Shown here in pieces: positions 1 to 7,047 of a DNA stretch of 13,353 nt. This DNA comes from Ectocarpus siliculosus (lineage: Eukaryota > Sar > Phaeophyceae > Ectocarpales > Ectocarpaceae). The notes under the pieces were generated by a model. The model saw only the letters and a program-made list of their open reading frames with translations, was not told where the DNA came from and did no database searches. Made by a program: the position numbers and the translations under genes. How positions within the stretch are numbered: position 1 is the first letter of the stretch; every line of letters starts with the position of its first letter. The stretch is taken from NCBI GenBank assembly GCA_000310025.1, contig FN649751.1, forward strand, positions 652,568 through 665,920, written 5' to 3'.

Positions 1-51
1 AGTAGCGCCCTCTATGTACATTGCATGTATGGGCTTGGTTGGTATACTATT

Positions 52-89
52 AGAGGGTAATCGAGTAATTAGAGGGTAATCGAGTAATT
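52..89. repeat. 19-bp tandem duplication
   Basis: Two exact head-to-tail copies of AGAGGGTAATCGAGTAATT (52-70 and 71-89). It is short and has no visible function. Confidence 0.85.
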
Positions 90-985
90 TTAAGCACGTG
101 AGACTCCTCGAGACTCTCTTGGTACACCTTTGGCACTCAACAAAAACGATCCAGTTTTTTACGTTTGTTTGTATTTGCTCATTTCAATCTTGTCAGTCAA
201 CAGTGGTAAAACGCGAATTCGTTGGTTCACAACCGTTGCAAGATATCTACAGTAACCTGAGTACCCGGGAGTGTCAGCAAGGCGCACGCACGCCATTTGC
301 AACGCAAGCAGGAAACACATCAATCTGGTACAATAATCTGGTGGAGACCCTTCGCTGCAAACCTCCAATTAATTGCTGCATAAACACGAAAACGAGCTCA
401 AAGAGAACACCACACCCAACAGAGAATACCACACCCAATAGTAAGAGCGCGATGTTTGGTCCGACTACCATCAAAGGAAAACTGCGTCATGTCCAAGGCC
501 TGTGACGGTCGTTGTGACGTCAAACAACCTTCTAGGTCCACTCGAACTCCGCCCGAAAAACACACGGAACTACACACAACTTGCTTCTGTTTCTTCTAGT
601 CCTGGTCGCTCCCGGTGTCGTCCTCTTCCCCGGCCGCAGCGCGGGAGTTTTTCGGCGGCCAATTTTTCAAAATTTGAGTGCAAACGTGCAAACATCCTTC
701 CTTCCGTTTTGGAGGAGGTAGTTCTACGGAAAACGGAGGGGAGAGAGGATTGGAGAGAGAACAGATGGAGGACGGAAGGCGGAAGAGAGAGAGCTGCTCT
801 TTGCTGCGTTTCACGTCCTGTGAAGTCGTCGTGACAGCTCCTTAACAGTCACTCAGCCGCATCCCCCATTGCGTTAGACGACTGTAAGACGTGCCTAGTC
901 GCCATATTGGGGGTTAGACGTGCCTCTCCTGTGGAAACGGACTTAGACGTTTTTTAAGACACGTCTTAGAAGGCCGGGCGAAGGT
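90..985. other. Stretch without a supportable gene
   Basis: Open frames here are short and overlap on both strands. One minus-strand frame starting with ATG near 472 would give about 65 residues with a strongly hydrophobic N-terminal half, like a signal or membrane segment, but nothing else supports it. The DNA around 700-800 is purine-rich. The motif TTAGACG recurs several times at 875-950, and 955-968 is a palindrome (TAAGAC, two bases, GTCTTA). No gene is called. Confidence 0.5.
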
Positions 986-1226
986 AGGGCCCCCTTTGTG
1001 TCACGTGTCACAGAAATCAGGATTTGGGGTTTCAAAACAGGATCTCAAGTTGAAACCCCCGATTTATGTTGTATATGTCTTGGTAAGGGCCCCCTTTTTG
1101 TCACGTCTCACAGAAAACATGGTTTGGGGTTTCAAAACAGGATCTCAAGTTGAAACCCAATTTCTGTTGTATATGTCTTGGTGAGGGCCCTGTTTTTGTC
1201 ACGTGTCACAGAAAACAGGGTTTCTA
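986..1226. repeat. 98-100-bp tandem repeat with internal hairpin, about 2.4 copies
   Basis: Units begin with AGGGCCC at 986, 1086 and 1184, so the periods are 100 and 98 bp; the third copy is cut off near 1226. The first two units carry an inverted repeat with a 14-base loop. In unit 1 it is 10 bp (GGGGTTTCAA at 1026-1035 with TTGAAACCCC at 1050-1059). In unit 2 it is 9 bp (1127-1135 with 1150-1158). Each unit also has a TCACGTGTCAC-like block near its start. The truncated third unit stops before the hairpin, where the next repeat family begins. Confidence 0.85.
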
Positions 1227-1227
1227 G

Positions 1228-1514
1228 GGGTCATCCCACATTCCCAGGGCTCGCCGGGGGTGCCCAGGGGGTCTCCCTGGGGTTCAACATTTTCACCCAG
1301 GGATCGAACGGTAGAGTCGCATTTGTTGGCACGCGTGTTGGAACCCTTGCTGGCAAGGCATAATATCGTCAGGGTCATCCCACATTCCCAGGGCTCGCCG
1401 GGGGTGCCCAGGGGGTCTCCCTGGGGTTTAACATTTTCACCCAGGGATCGAACGGCAGAGTCGCATTTGTTGGCACGCGTGTTGGAACCCTTGCTGGCAA
1501 GGCATAATATCGTC
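1228..1514. repeat. 144-bp tandem duplication
   Basis: Two copies (about 1228-1371 and 1372-1514) share the period 144. I see two substitutions between them (TTCAAC/TTTAAC and GGTAGAG/GGCAGAG), so the duplication is recent or homogenised. Each copy holds a perfect 7-bp hairpin, CCCAGGG/CCCTGGG with loop GGTCT (first copy 1263-1281). The right end lies next to a minus-strand splice donor (1515-1523), so the pair appears to sit inside an intron of the neighbouring gene. Confidence 0.9.
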
Positions 1515-1526
1515 GATTCTCACCTA
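1515..1526 (-). promoter_or_regulatory. 5' splice site (donor) of the sulfotransferase-like exon
   Basis: Minus strand reads TTAG then GTGAGAATC, close to the eukaryotic donor consensus AG/GTRAGT. The cut would fall between 1524 and 1523. The reading frame keeps going for about 50 codons into the 144-bp repeats, but that peptide (proline- and arginine-rich, repeated) looks non-coding, which supports a real exon end here. Confidence 0.45.
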
Positions 1527-1863
1527 AATTACTCATTTTCAACACGTACTTGATCACTGGTTCACGCGGCATTTGAATTTGTAATGCACGGGGATTTAGA
1601 CTTGTCCACCAAGGACAGACCTTTGTAGCAGCAACATCGCAAAGTGTCTTGGGGGTGAACCAGAGGCTGCTTGAAGCAGACAAGTAGCCGCAGGAAGGTG
1701 TCTCGATATTTATTGTATTCGCGACCCTAGACCGTTGCCCCTCCCCACAGCAGCCGTAGTCCCGACATTCGAAATTCCAATAATATTCTTGCATTACGTT
1801 CCAGGTCTGAGGTGGCTGATTCGCTTCGGTTGGTCTCAAGTGTGTCCAGGAGTGGTTGTCCCA
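1524..1863 (-). CDS. Internal exon of a putative sulfotransferase
   Basis: One 340-nt minus-strand exon with good borders. Upstream is a pyrimidine tract (minus strand of about 1870-1905) ending in GCAGTTAG. The donor is TTAG followed by GTGAGAATC (phase 1). The frame opens at the acceptor with an in-frame TAG just outside, so no local start codon is needed. The encoded ~113 residues include IETPS, then about 40 residues later LNPRALQIQMPREPV. These resemble the conserved TPSYL and 'NPxAKxIxMLREPVxRxxS' segments of NDST-type and carbohydrate sulfotransferases, where the second is the 3'-phosphate (PAPS) binding region. Such enzymes move sulfate from PAPS to polysaccharides, usually in the Golgi. 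The usual Arg and Ser after REPV read differently here (REPVIKYVLK), and the N-terminal PAPS loop is not seen in the window. It could be a gene or a decayed copy; motif recognition was by eye. Confidence 0.45.
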
Positions 1864-2578
1864 CTAACTGCTACCAGCAGGGAGGATGAAGAAAATAATA
1901 AATTAAATGCAACATATTCCCGCAGGGGAAGATCTTCTTCGTATTGTGTCATGACTTGAATATGTCGAGGATAGAACACCATCATCACCAGCACATGTAT
2001 TATCTTCCTTGAACGTCCTCTCCGAACCTCAATATGTGTAACTTGGTGTCGCCGTAGTAGTACAACAAAGTGTATGGTATTGTTACGGACAAGGCAAACG
2101 ACGTCAGCGCTGGAGAACAAAAGACCAAACATGTAGAGGAACACCCAATGGTTAGCTCCAAGTTCTTATGAGGTTGGCTCAAATTCTCCCACAAGCTTTG
2201 TTTTTTTAGGTCACAACCCCACCATATTACTGATATCGAGTTCTTATCGCGTGCTCCGCCGCAAGACTAAATAGCTCAAGATTGTACGTGTGCTGAGGAC
2301 AAATGCTCCAGGAGAGCAACGAGTTCCAGCACTACCCGTCCGTGTGTTCCTTCAACTGCCGTTGTTCTTATCAACGTTGTTTATTCGCCGAAACGGTTGC
2401 ACGTGTTTACGGCGTGTACACAGCACCATGCACCACGCGCAGGAAGCCACCATGTCGGATCGCAGGCGTTCTCACGAAAGTGTGGGTTACGGTGACAACA
2501 CTATATAAGTAAGAGATTAACGTCGAAGTTCTCCAGTAGGTGCCCTGAAAAATGCATCGAAGTTCAAGGAAAGCTCAA
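1864..2578. other. Probable intron or intergenic DNA
   Basis: The 40 bases next to 1864 form the pyrimidine-rich acceptor region of the minus-strand exon. Farther out, minus-strand frames at 1836-2194 overlap each other and show no recognisable domain; an earlier sulfotransferase exon is expected on this strand but I could not find it. On the plus strand, GCCACCATG at 2446-2454 is a good translation-start context but leads to only 18 codons. No gene is called. Confidence 0.4.
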
Positions 2579-2968
2579 TCACTGTAGTACCGAACGCCCA
2601 TTTTGGGGACAAAATTCGCGATGGCTCTCACGCCAACTGGGCGTCCTCTGGGTTAACGGAGCTACGCACACTGCTGCACATCCTAGTTCCCTGTACTTTC
2701 CGACTGAGCCACCCCTTCTACCGCCACAAACGCATAAACCTTGCAGGACGCGTACAACGCACAGGCTGGCGGTGCGCGCCTTCGACACCCTCTCATGCCT
2801 CCGCGCTGTCAAAAGTGCTCGGGGGGCCAGCGTCACGCCCGCGCTTTTCCCTTTGCCGCCGGCAACGAATTTCGTAAACCATGTCGTTACCGTATCTGTG
2901 CCCTTTTCACGACCGACTTGGAAGAGCATCTCGTTCGCAGCATCTTTGTCAGAGAACCCCTTTTCCGC
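2579..2968 (-). CDS. Possible exon, unknown protein
   Basis: A minus-strand frame open from an acceptor-like TACAG (just above 2968) to a stop at 2579. The first ~40 residues after the acceptor have protein-like composition (…DAANEMLFQVGREKGTDTVTTWF…), rich in mixed charged and hydrophobic residues; the later part becomes arginine- and cysteine-rich and less convincing. An internal ATG lies at 2927-2929. I recognise no domain. The opposite strand is also open over part of the stretch, so this may be a chance frame. Confidence 0.18.
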   Translation of the reverse strand, partial: AEKGFSDKDAANEMLFQVGREKGTDTVTTWFTKFVAGGKGKSAGVTLAPRALLTARRHERVSKARTASLCVVRVLQGLCVCGGRRGGSVGKYRELGCAAVCVAPLTQRTPSWRESHREFCPQNGRSVLQ

Positions 2969-3057
2969 CTGTATTTACAAAGACTCGGGGGCGTTAGCTA
3001 CTCCAGTCTTTACAGAGTTTGATATAAGTCTGCCTATATAAAGTCGCAGAAACAAAG

Positions 3058-3264
3058 TCACAGCAGCACCAATCGTCCCAACCAACGCCAAGCCGAACAT
3101 TCCCGAACGATATTACCGACAAAAAATGGGAGGAAAAAGGCTCCACCCACCTTGATCGCGGCAATCTTGCCGTCCATGTATCTTCCAGCCTGAATATATA
3201 TCGCCCATAGTTGCTTGTAGACCCCCACATCTCCTGCTCTTTGATAGACGTTTCCCAGTGACAA
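3058..3264 (-). pseudogene. Possible TPR-like fragment
   Basis: A minus-strand frame of 68 codons reads LGNVYQRAGD and, about 17 residues on, LWAIYIQAGRYMDGKIAAIK, each like half of a tetratricopeptide (TPR) helix pair (LGNxYxxxGD). The spacing is half the usual 34 residues. The next bases, AAG then GTGGGT, fit a splice donor, and downstream codons lose protein character. An in-frame TGA lies directly upstream and no start ATG is present, so this would be a broken or partial exon. TPR repeats bind other proteins. The match is weak and by eye. Confidence 0.18.
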
Positions 3265-4497
3265 TCACCACGAATCGGCGGTCAAGGTCCTCAAGTTTGC
3301 GACGGGGCGCGTGTGCATGACGAACATCGTTGTGTGGGTCTCCGACCGCGCGCCGTTGCTGACCCCGCCGCTGGAGCTGCCGGCGCCGGCGGGCGAGGGG
3401 GGGAATTCAGATGTCGCCGCCGCACCGACGTTTCTAATTGAGTACATTGCACCGCCTCTCTTACCCCCCTCACCGTTCGCCCGAACCCCCACTTCACCCG
3501 CTGCCATACCCTCACAGGCGCCGCCGGCAACTTCCACACCACCATCGCCGGCGGCGCCATCTACCGCAGTCACGCCACCGGTCACCACCACCGCGCCGCC
3601 TGCAACGCCGTTCGTCGCCGCGCCACCGTACACCACCGCCGCTGCTCCGTCAGTAACACCGTCTCCCACCGCCGTGCCGCCCGGTGCGGCGCCATCGACC
3701 AACATGCCGCCGCTCACTACGAGGACCATCCGTGAACTGGACGTGGGGCGCGGGGACATGAGGGTTTCTGGGCGCACGAGGGCAGCCGCTAAGGACCAAG
3801 GGGGGGGGGCGGGCGTCGTCAATGCCGCCCCTCTCTGCCAGGGCCAATCGAGAGCTGGACTTTGGACGAGAGACGCGGGTGCCAGGGAGGTTGAGGGGTC
3901 GGGGGGTGCGTTTCCAAGATGGAGGGGCCGAGCGGTCGACGTCACGGTGACGTCGACGCTCCCGCCCACCGCTTCGGGCTTGTATTCCTGCAGGACAAGG
4001 CAACGCTCCTGTCGACTCTCACCACTCGCAGCGTCGTCGATGGGGGGAGAAGGGAGATCCCGATTCCAGCCGGAGGACGTGATGGAGCGAAGCTGGGGGG
4101 GCGAGAGCGGGGGGGCACGAAAACAGAAGGACTGCGTGAAGAAGGCCCATGTGCGTGCGCCACCTTACTTGCCTCCCGCGAGGATATTGATCGCGCGATG
4201 AGGGACTTGAATCCCTCGGAAGTGGCACCGGACTTGCCAGAGTGTTATGCTAGTGACTTGCGCGTGCTCAAAACGTATAGGGAGGCTGTGTCCTCTGAGC
4301 ATGCGGACTTGTGGATAGCCTCTGTAGAGAGGGAGTTCAGAGGTCTGATGGAGGCTGGTACCTTTGAGGAAGTATTGTAGCAACCAGAGCGTATTATCAA
4401 GGCCAAATGGGTGTTTGATTGGAAGTCTGATATATATCCAGGACAGTTTGTGGATGTCGTGGGCCAAAGGCCTCTTTCTGGCAATGCGTTGTGGACT
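3248..4497 (+). pseudogene. Ty1/copia retrotransposon pol relic (integrase end, linker, start of reverse transcriptase)
   Basis: Plus-strand coding remains in three pieces. In frame 2, from just after a stop at 3245, there is a segment like the integrase C-terminus (…ESAVKVLKFATGRV…WV). It is followed by a long proline/alanine/threonine linker (about 3400-3700) and RTIRELDVGRGDMRVSGRTR, as often seen between integrase and reverse transcriptase. After frame loss near a G-run (about 3800-3808), frame 1 carries the reverse transcriptase start: a TYREAVSSEHADLW block, then EREFRGLMEAGTFEEV. A TAG stop follows at 4378-4380, then the in-phase IIKAKWVFDWKSD. Another frameshift near 4460 is needed to see an AKGLFLAM piece matching the family's KARLVA motif. 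After about 4497 the similarity ends. The catalytic YVDD, RNase H, gag, protease and both LTRs are absent, so this is a dead 5'- and 3'-truncated copy. Family assignment is fairly secure; exact breakpoints are not. Confidence 0.75.
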
Positions 4498-4611
4498 GAT
4501 CACGCTCGGAGCAACCAGAAAAAAAAAGGCAACGTTAAAAAAAGCCAACACCGCAACACAATTCGGTTAACGTTTACAGGCCGTGTGCAATTAAGACTGG
4601 ACAATAGGCCA

Positions 4612-4743
4612 CCCCCCCGGTGTTTGCCATCGGGGTTGGGTTTTCGTCGCTTGGCAACGACGTTATAAAACAAGCCCCCCCCCCGGTGTTTGCCATCGGG
4701 GTTGGGTTTTCGTCGCTTGGCAGCGATGTTGTAAAACAAGCCG
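4612..4743. repeat. 66-bp tandem duplication with hairpin
   Basis: Two copies of a 66-bp unit that begins with a C-run and GGTGTTTGCCATCGG (GG at 4619 and 4685). The first unit contains CGTCG…CGACG around an 8-base loop. In the second unit the right arm is CGATG; changes at two positions keep the stem (a G·U wobble and one added C-G pair). The C-tracts at the unit borders could promote slippage. Confidence 0.85.
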
Positions 4744-4768
4744 ATTCACTTCGTGAGCTCGGCGACCA

Positions 4769-4813
4769 GGTTACCGCTTTTTTTTTGCCTTTTTTTTTTT
4801 TTTTGCGGTAACC
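4769..4813. repeat. 9-bp inverted repeat around a T-rich loop
   Basis: GGTTACCGC (4769-4777) and GCGGTAACC (4805-4813) are perfect inverted copies. The 27-base centre is T-runs broken only by GCC. It could form a hairpin or be a slippage product; no transposon signature was found with it. Confidence 0.75.
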
Positions 4814-5353
4814 ATGAATGGTGGTCGAGTAGATTATGTTGTGCGGGGTGGAAAACCCTCACTCCGCGCAAAGGGGATAATCGCACGTTGTGTTAAATTG
4901 GTCAAACACTCTCGAGGCAGTTACACAGCTAGAGCTTACAATTGCCTCTGGAAGTGAACGCACCAGAAAATAAATTAAGTCATACTACGCAGAGCTGTCA
5001 TCCGTACGCAAGGAAGTAAGCACAAGATGCCGAACACCCTTAGCAGGATGCAGCTCACCCTTCGTGCGACTCGCCGAATACCTCACGACGCTTCGCGCTT
5101 GGTGATGTGAGAGCCTGGTCCGGTGAGAACCCGGCGTGCTCCGTCCCGGCTTTGTAGGGATGCGAGGTAAATGGTCGAAAGACTACGGCATGCACGACTA
5201 TGAGTCCCCCCCCCCCCGACCGAGAGAAAAAAAAAACTCCGAAATAATCACGCCGTAAGACTCAACCTGAAGCTCTCCCCACACACAGCTCCCATGCCCA
5301 ACACAATTGTCACGCCCCTAGATATCGCAAGCGGGGCACACGTGTCATGACGA
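4814..5353. other. Stretch without a supportable gene
   Basis: No long frame on either strand. A hairpin is possible at 4843-4867 (GCGGGGTG with CACTCCGC, one G·T pair, loop 9). A GTC-GAAA-GAC mini hairpin lies near 5173. A run of C at about 5207-5217 is followed by an A-run. I found no RNA gene. Confidence 0.4.
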
Positions 5354-5361
5354 TTGGTGCG
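5354..5361. repeat. Target-site duplication, left copy
   Basis: TTGGTGCG directly outside the left inverted repeat; identical to 5689-5696. Confidence 0.85.
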
Positions 5362-5468
5362 GAGCCTTGGTTACACATTGATAGTAACTCTTTAGGACTA
5401 ACCGATGTTGAACGTAGAAAGGCTAGGCTCTTCACGCGAGCAAGGCTAGGTTGCTCACCCCACATCTA

Positions 5469-5496
5469 CCCTAACCCTATCCCTAACCCTAACCCT
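5469..5496. repeat. Telomere-like CCCTAA stretch inside the MITE
   Basis: CCCTAA, CCCTAT, CCCTAA, CCCTAA, CCCT: about 4.7 units of the TTAGGG-type telomere repeat read on the C-rich strand, with one A-to-T change. It sits wholly inside the inverted-repeat element, so it is not a chromosome end. This repeat type is known from brown algae and many other eukaryotes. Confidence 0.9.
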
Positions 5497-5543
5497 CACC
5501 CACCCACGGCCAAAGCACGGCCTAGCGGCCGCGAACTGGGCGG

Positions 5544-5562
5544 CACGCGGCTGCGCCGCGTG
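5544..5562. other. GC-rich hairpin inside the MITE
   Basis: CACGCGG and CCGCGTG are perfect 7-bp arms around CTGCG. This may help extrusion of the element or simply reflect its GC-rich core. Confidence 0.7.
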
Positions 5563-5688
5563 CTCGGAATGCGGAACGGGGAGAGGGCGCTGGAGAGGAA
5601 TCGGCCGTCAGAACCAACGCCGAACAACGCCCGACCAATCAGAACGCGTTAGTCCTAAAGATCTACTATCAATGTGTAAACATTACTC

Positions 5689-5696
5689 TTGGTGCG
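5689..5696. repeat. Target-site duplication, right copy
   Basis: TTGGTGCG directly outside the right inverted repeat; identical to 5354-5361. Confidence 0.85.
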
Positions 5697-5893
5697 CTAT
5701 AGGTAACGAGAACTGACTTGTGTCTTGCTGTTTCGCTGGCACAGCTCTTGCCGGGAAGTTGCACACAGCAGGTAGTCGGTGTAGTATCAAGTGTGTGTGT
5801 GGTGTTTGCACTCTCTTTCCGCCCGTGGACGTACACGTCTGACGACAGTTACATCTATCAGCTGTCGCTCGTTGTAGCGACAGCTATCCTATC
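5697..5893. other. Stretch without a gene
   Basis: A plus-strand frame (5718-6050) runs through this stretch and the repeats beyond it, but it crosses the 13-bp repeat and shows no domain. CAGCTGTCG…CGACAGCT near 5859-5885 forms a small inverted repeat. Nothing else is seen. Confidence 0.4.
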
Positions 5894-5936
5894 TTTTCGG
5901 AGGAACTTTTCGGAGGAAATTTTCGGAGGAACTTTT
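5894..5936. repeat. 13-bp tandem repeat, three copies
   Basis: TTTTCGGAGGAAC, TTTTCGGAGGAAA, TTTTCGGAGGAAC, then TTTT of a fourth copy. One base differs. Confidence 0.9.
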
Positions 5937-6034
5937 AAAACGCCGAACGAACTGGTCGTTATCAGCCAAATCTTGTCCTGCGCAAACTCTTCATTATCCC
6001 ATCATCATCTGTCATCCATCGATCATCTTCGATA

Positions 6035-6280
6035 TATCTGCCGCTCTTGATCCATAATCCGTAGTCTAGATCATCCGATCCGTGATATTTCCGACTCTTG
6101 ATCTATAACGCATAGATCATCTGTGATATTTCCGACTCTTGATCTATAGACACAGATTGATCCGAACATACATATATATTTGCCGCTCTCTATAATCCAT
6201 AAATCATCGATGATACCTACCTGTCTGTGTGCTCTTGATCTATTCTCCACAGATAATCTAGATCATGATCTATCGGACGT
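6035..6280. repeat. GATC-rich degenerate repeat cluster, about 41-bp period in part
   Basis: The block GTGATATTTCCGACTCTTG followed by ATCTATA occurs at 6082 and 6123 (period 41). Weaker relatives (CTCTTGATCCATAATCC, CTCTCTATAATCCATAAATC, CTCTTGATCTATTC) lie on both sides. GATC and its AT-rich surroundings recur more than ten times. It looks like an old, diverged satellite. Confidence 0.7.
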
Positions 6281-6283
6281 GTG

Positions 6284-6331
6284 AAAATTCTCCACCTACC
6301 CTGCCCGTGTTGACAGCGGCTTGATTGACTC
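6284..6331. repeat. 48-bp exact direct repeat, copy 1
   Basis: Identical, base for base, to 6533-6580; starts AAAATTCTCCACC and ends TTGATTGACTC. The two copies are 249 bp apart (start to start) with 201 unrelated bases between. The minus strand is open through both copies, so each would encode the same peptide (VNQAAVNTGRVGGEF). They are too short for normal LTRs and lack TG…CA ends. Confidence 0.9.
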
Positions 6332-6532
6332 GGCAAAATGGTTGTGGAAGTTTGCTAACGCAAGTAATAATATTGGTTAACCCATCCGGCTGCACTACAG
6401 CAGCTGACTTCGGGTTGTTGTCGATCAATTGTTGTCCCGCGTTGTTGCAGTTTCGTGCCACAAGTAGAGCGAGTGTGACTACAAGCACGCATACAACTTC
6501 CACACACTCCACCAGCCAGCCCAACCCCAGAA

Positions 6533-6580
6533 AAAATTCTCCACCTACCCTGCCCGTGTTGACAGCGGCTTGATTGACTC
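6533..6580. repeat. 48-bp exact direct repeat, copy 2
   Basis: Second identical copy of 6284-6331. It is preceded by an A-run and followed by unrelated sequence. It may mark a partial tandem duplication or the edges of a small insertion. Confidence 0.9.
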
Positions 6581-6589
6581 CCCTGCCTG

Positions 6590-6935
6590 TAACGTAGGGC
6601 AGCAGTGGCACAAGCGTGGAGCAGCGACACAGTAACAAATTATCGTCGACGGGGAGAGGTGAGAATGTCCGATTAGGCTATTCATATGTTCATTATCTTT
6701 ACAATAGTCCCAAAGTCGAGTTGGTTTTGGTCCCAAAGTCTCGTTGGAATTTCCAAGGACGCAGACGAAGAAGGCGGAAACCCGGACGTACTATGTGGAA
6801 GGTCGCTGCGCTGCGTACGGCTCCGCGGTCGCCCCTTGCGCTCGTAGGCTGTACGGCGATGTTAAGTGTGAGCGGGTTGAGTTTCAAGATGAGAAGAATA
6901 ACTTGTGTACGAGAAGTGCACCCGTGGCCATTGTG
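6590..6935. other. Stretch without a supportable gene
   Basis: A plus-strand frame (6616-7056) and a shorter minus frame overlap here. The plus frame has an arginine-rich part near 6755-6785 but then runs into short repeats. No motif or splice signal convinces me. Confidence 0.4.
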
Positions 6936-7046
6936 CCCTGCCCTGTGGCCACCCTGCAGGCTTTCAACCCTGTGGACACCCTGTGGGCACCCTGCAGGGT
7001 TCAGATTTCCCTACAGGGTTCCTGTGGGCACCCTGCAGGGACATCG
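6936..7046. repeat. Short imperfect repeats CCCTGTGG(GC)ACCCTGCAGG
   Basis: Variants of CCCTGTGGNCACCCTGCAGG occur three times, with extra CCCTGTGGACA and CCCTACAGGGTTCC pieces. The family ends where the 51-bp minisatellite begins. Confidence 0.7.
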
Positions 7047-7047
7047 A

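Larger units (their letters stand above)
5362..5688. mobile_element. MITE-like non-autonomous DNA transposon, 327 bp
   Basis: The ends are inverted copies of 41 bp: left 5362-5402 starts GAGCCTTGGTTACACATTG, and right 5648-5688 read in reverse starts GAGTAATGTTTACACATTG; both continue to TTTAGGACTAAC. They match at 35 of 41 positions without gaps. Directly outside each end is the same 8-mer TTGGTGCG (5354-5361 and 5689-5696), a perfect target-site duplication. The interior has no transposase. It carries a telomere-like stretch (5469-5496) and a GC-rich hairpin (5544-5562). An 8-bp duplication fits hAT, Mutator-like (8-11 bp), P, Merlin or Zisupton-type elements. The terminal GAG argues against hAT, which usually begins CA; a Mutator-like origin is my best guess. 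A 101-codon frame across it looks like chance. Confidence 0.9.

Noticed and set aside
2446-2508. Strong translation-start context GCCACCATG
   Set aside because: The frame is only 18 codons long.
3035-3043. TATATAAAG, a TATA-box match; a second one (TATATAAG) lies near 2501
   Set aside because: No convincing gene starts within a suitable distance downstream, and such AT words occur by chance.
3265-3969. 234-codon minus-strand frame opposite the proline-rich linker
   Set aside because: Gly/Ala/Val-rich shadow of the GC-rich retrotransposon linker on the plus strand, which has the better family match.
5469-5496. Chromosome end (true telomere)
   Set aside because: Fewer than five units, interrupted, and enclosed by an inverted-repeat element with sequence continuing on both sides.
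5347-5652. 101-codon plus-strand frame across the MITE
   Set aside because: It spans the left inverted repeat and the telomere-like stretch (PNPIPNPNP) and has no transposase motif.
6284-6580. Short LTR (TRIM-type) retrotransposon
   Set aside because: Direct repeats lack TG…CA ends, and no primer-binding site, polypurine tract or target duplication is visible.
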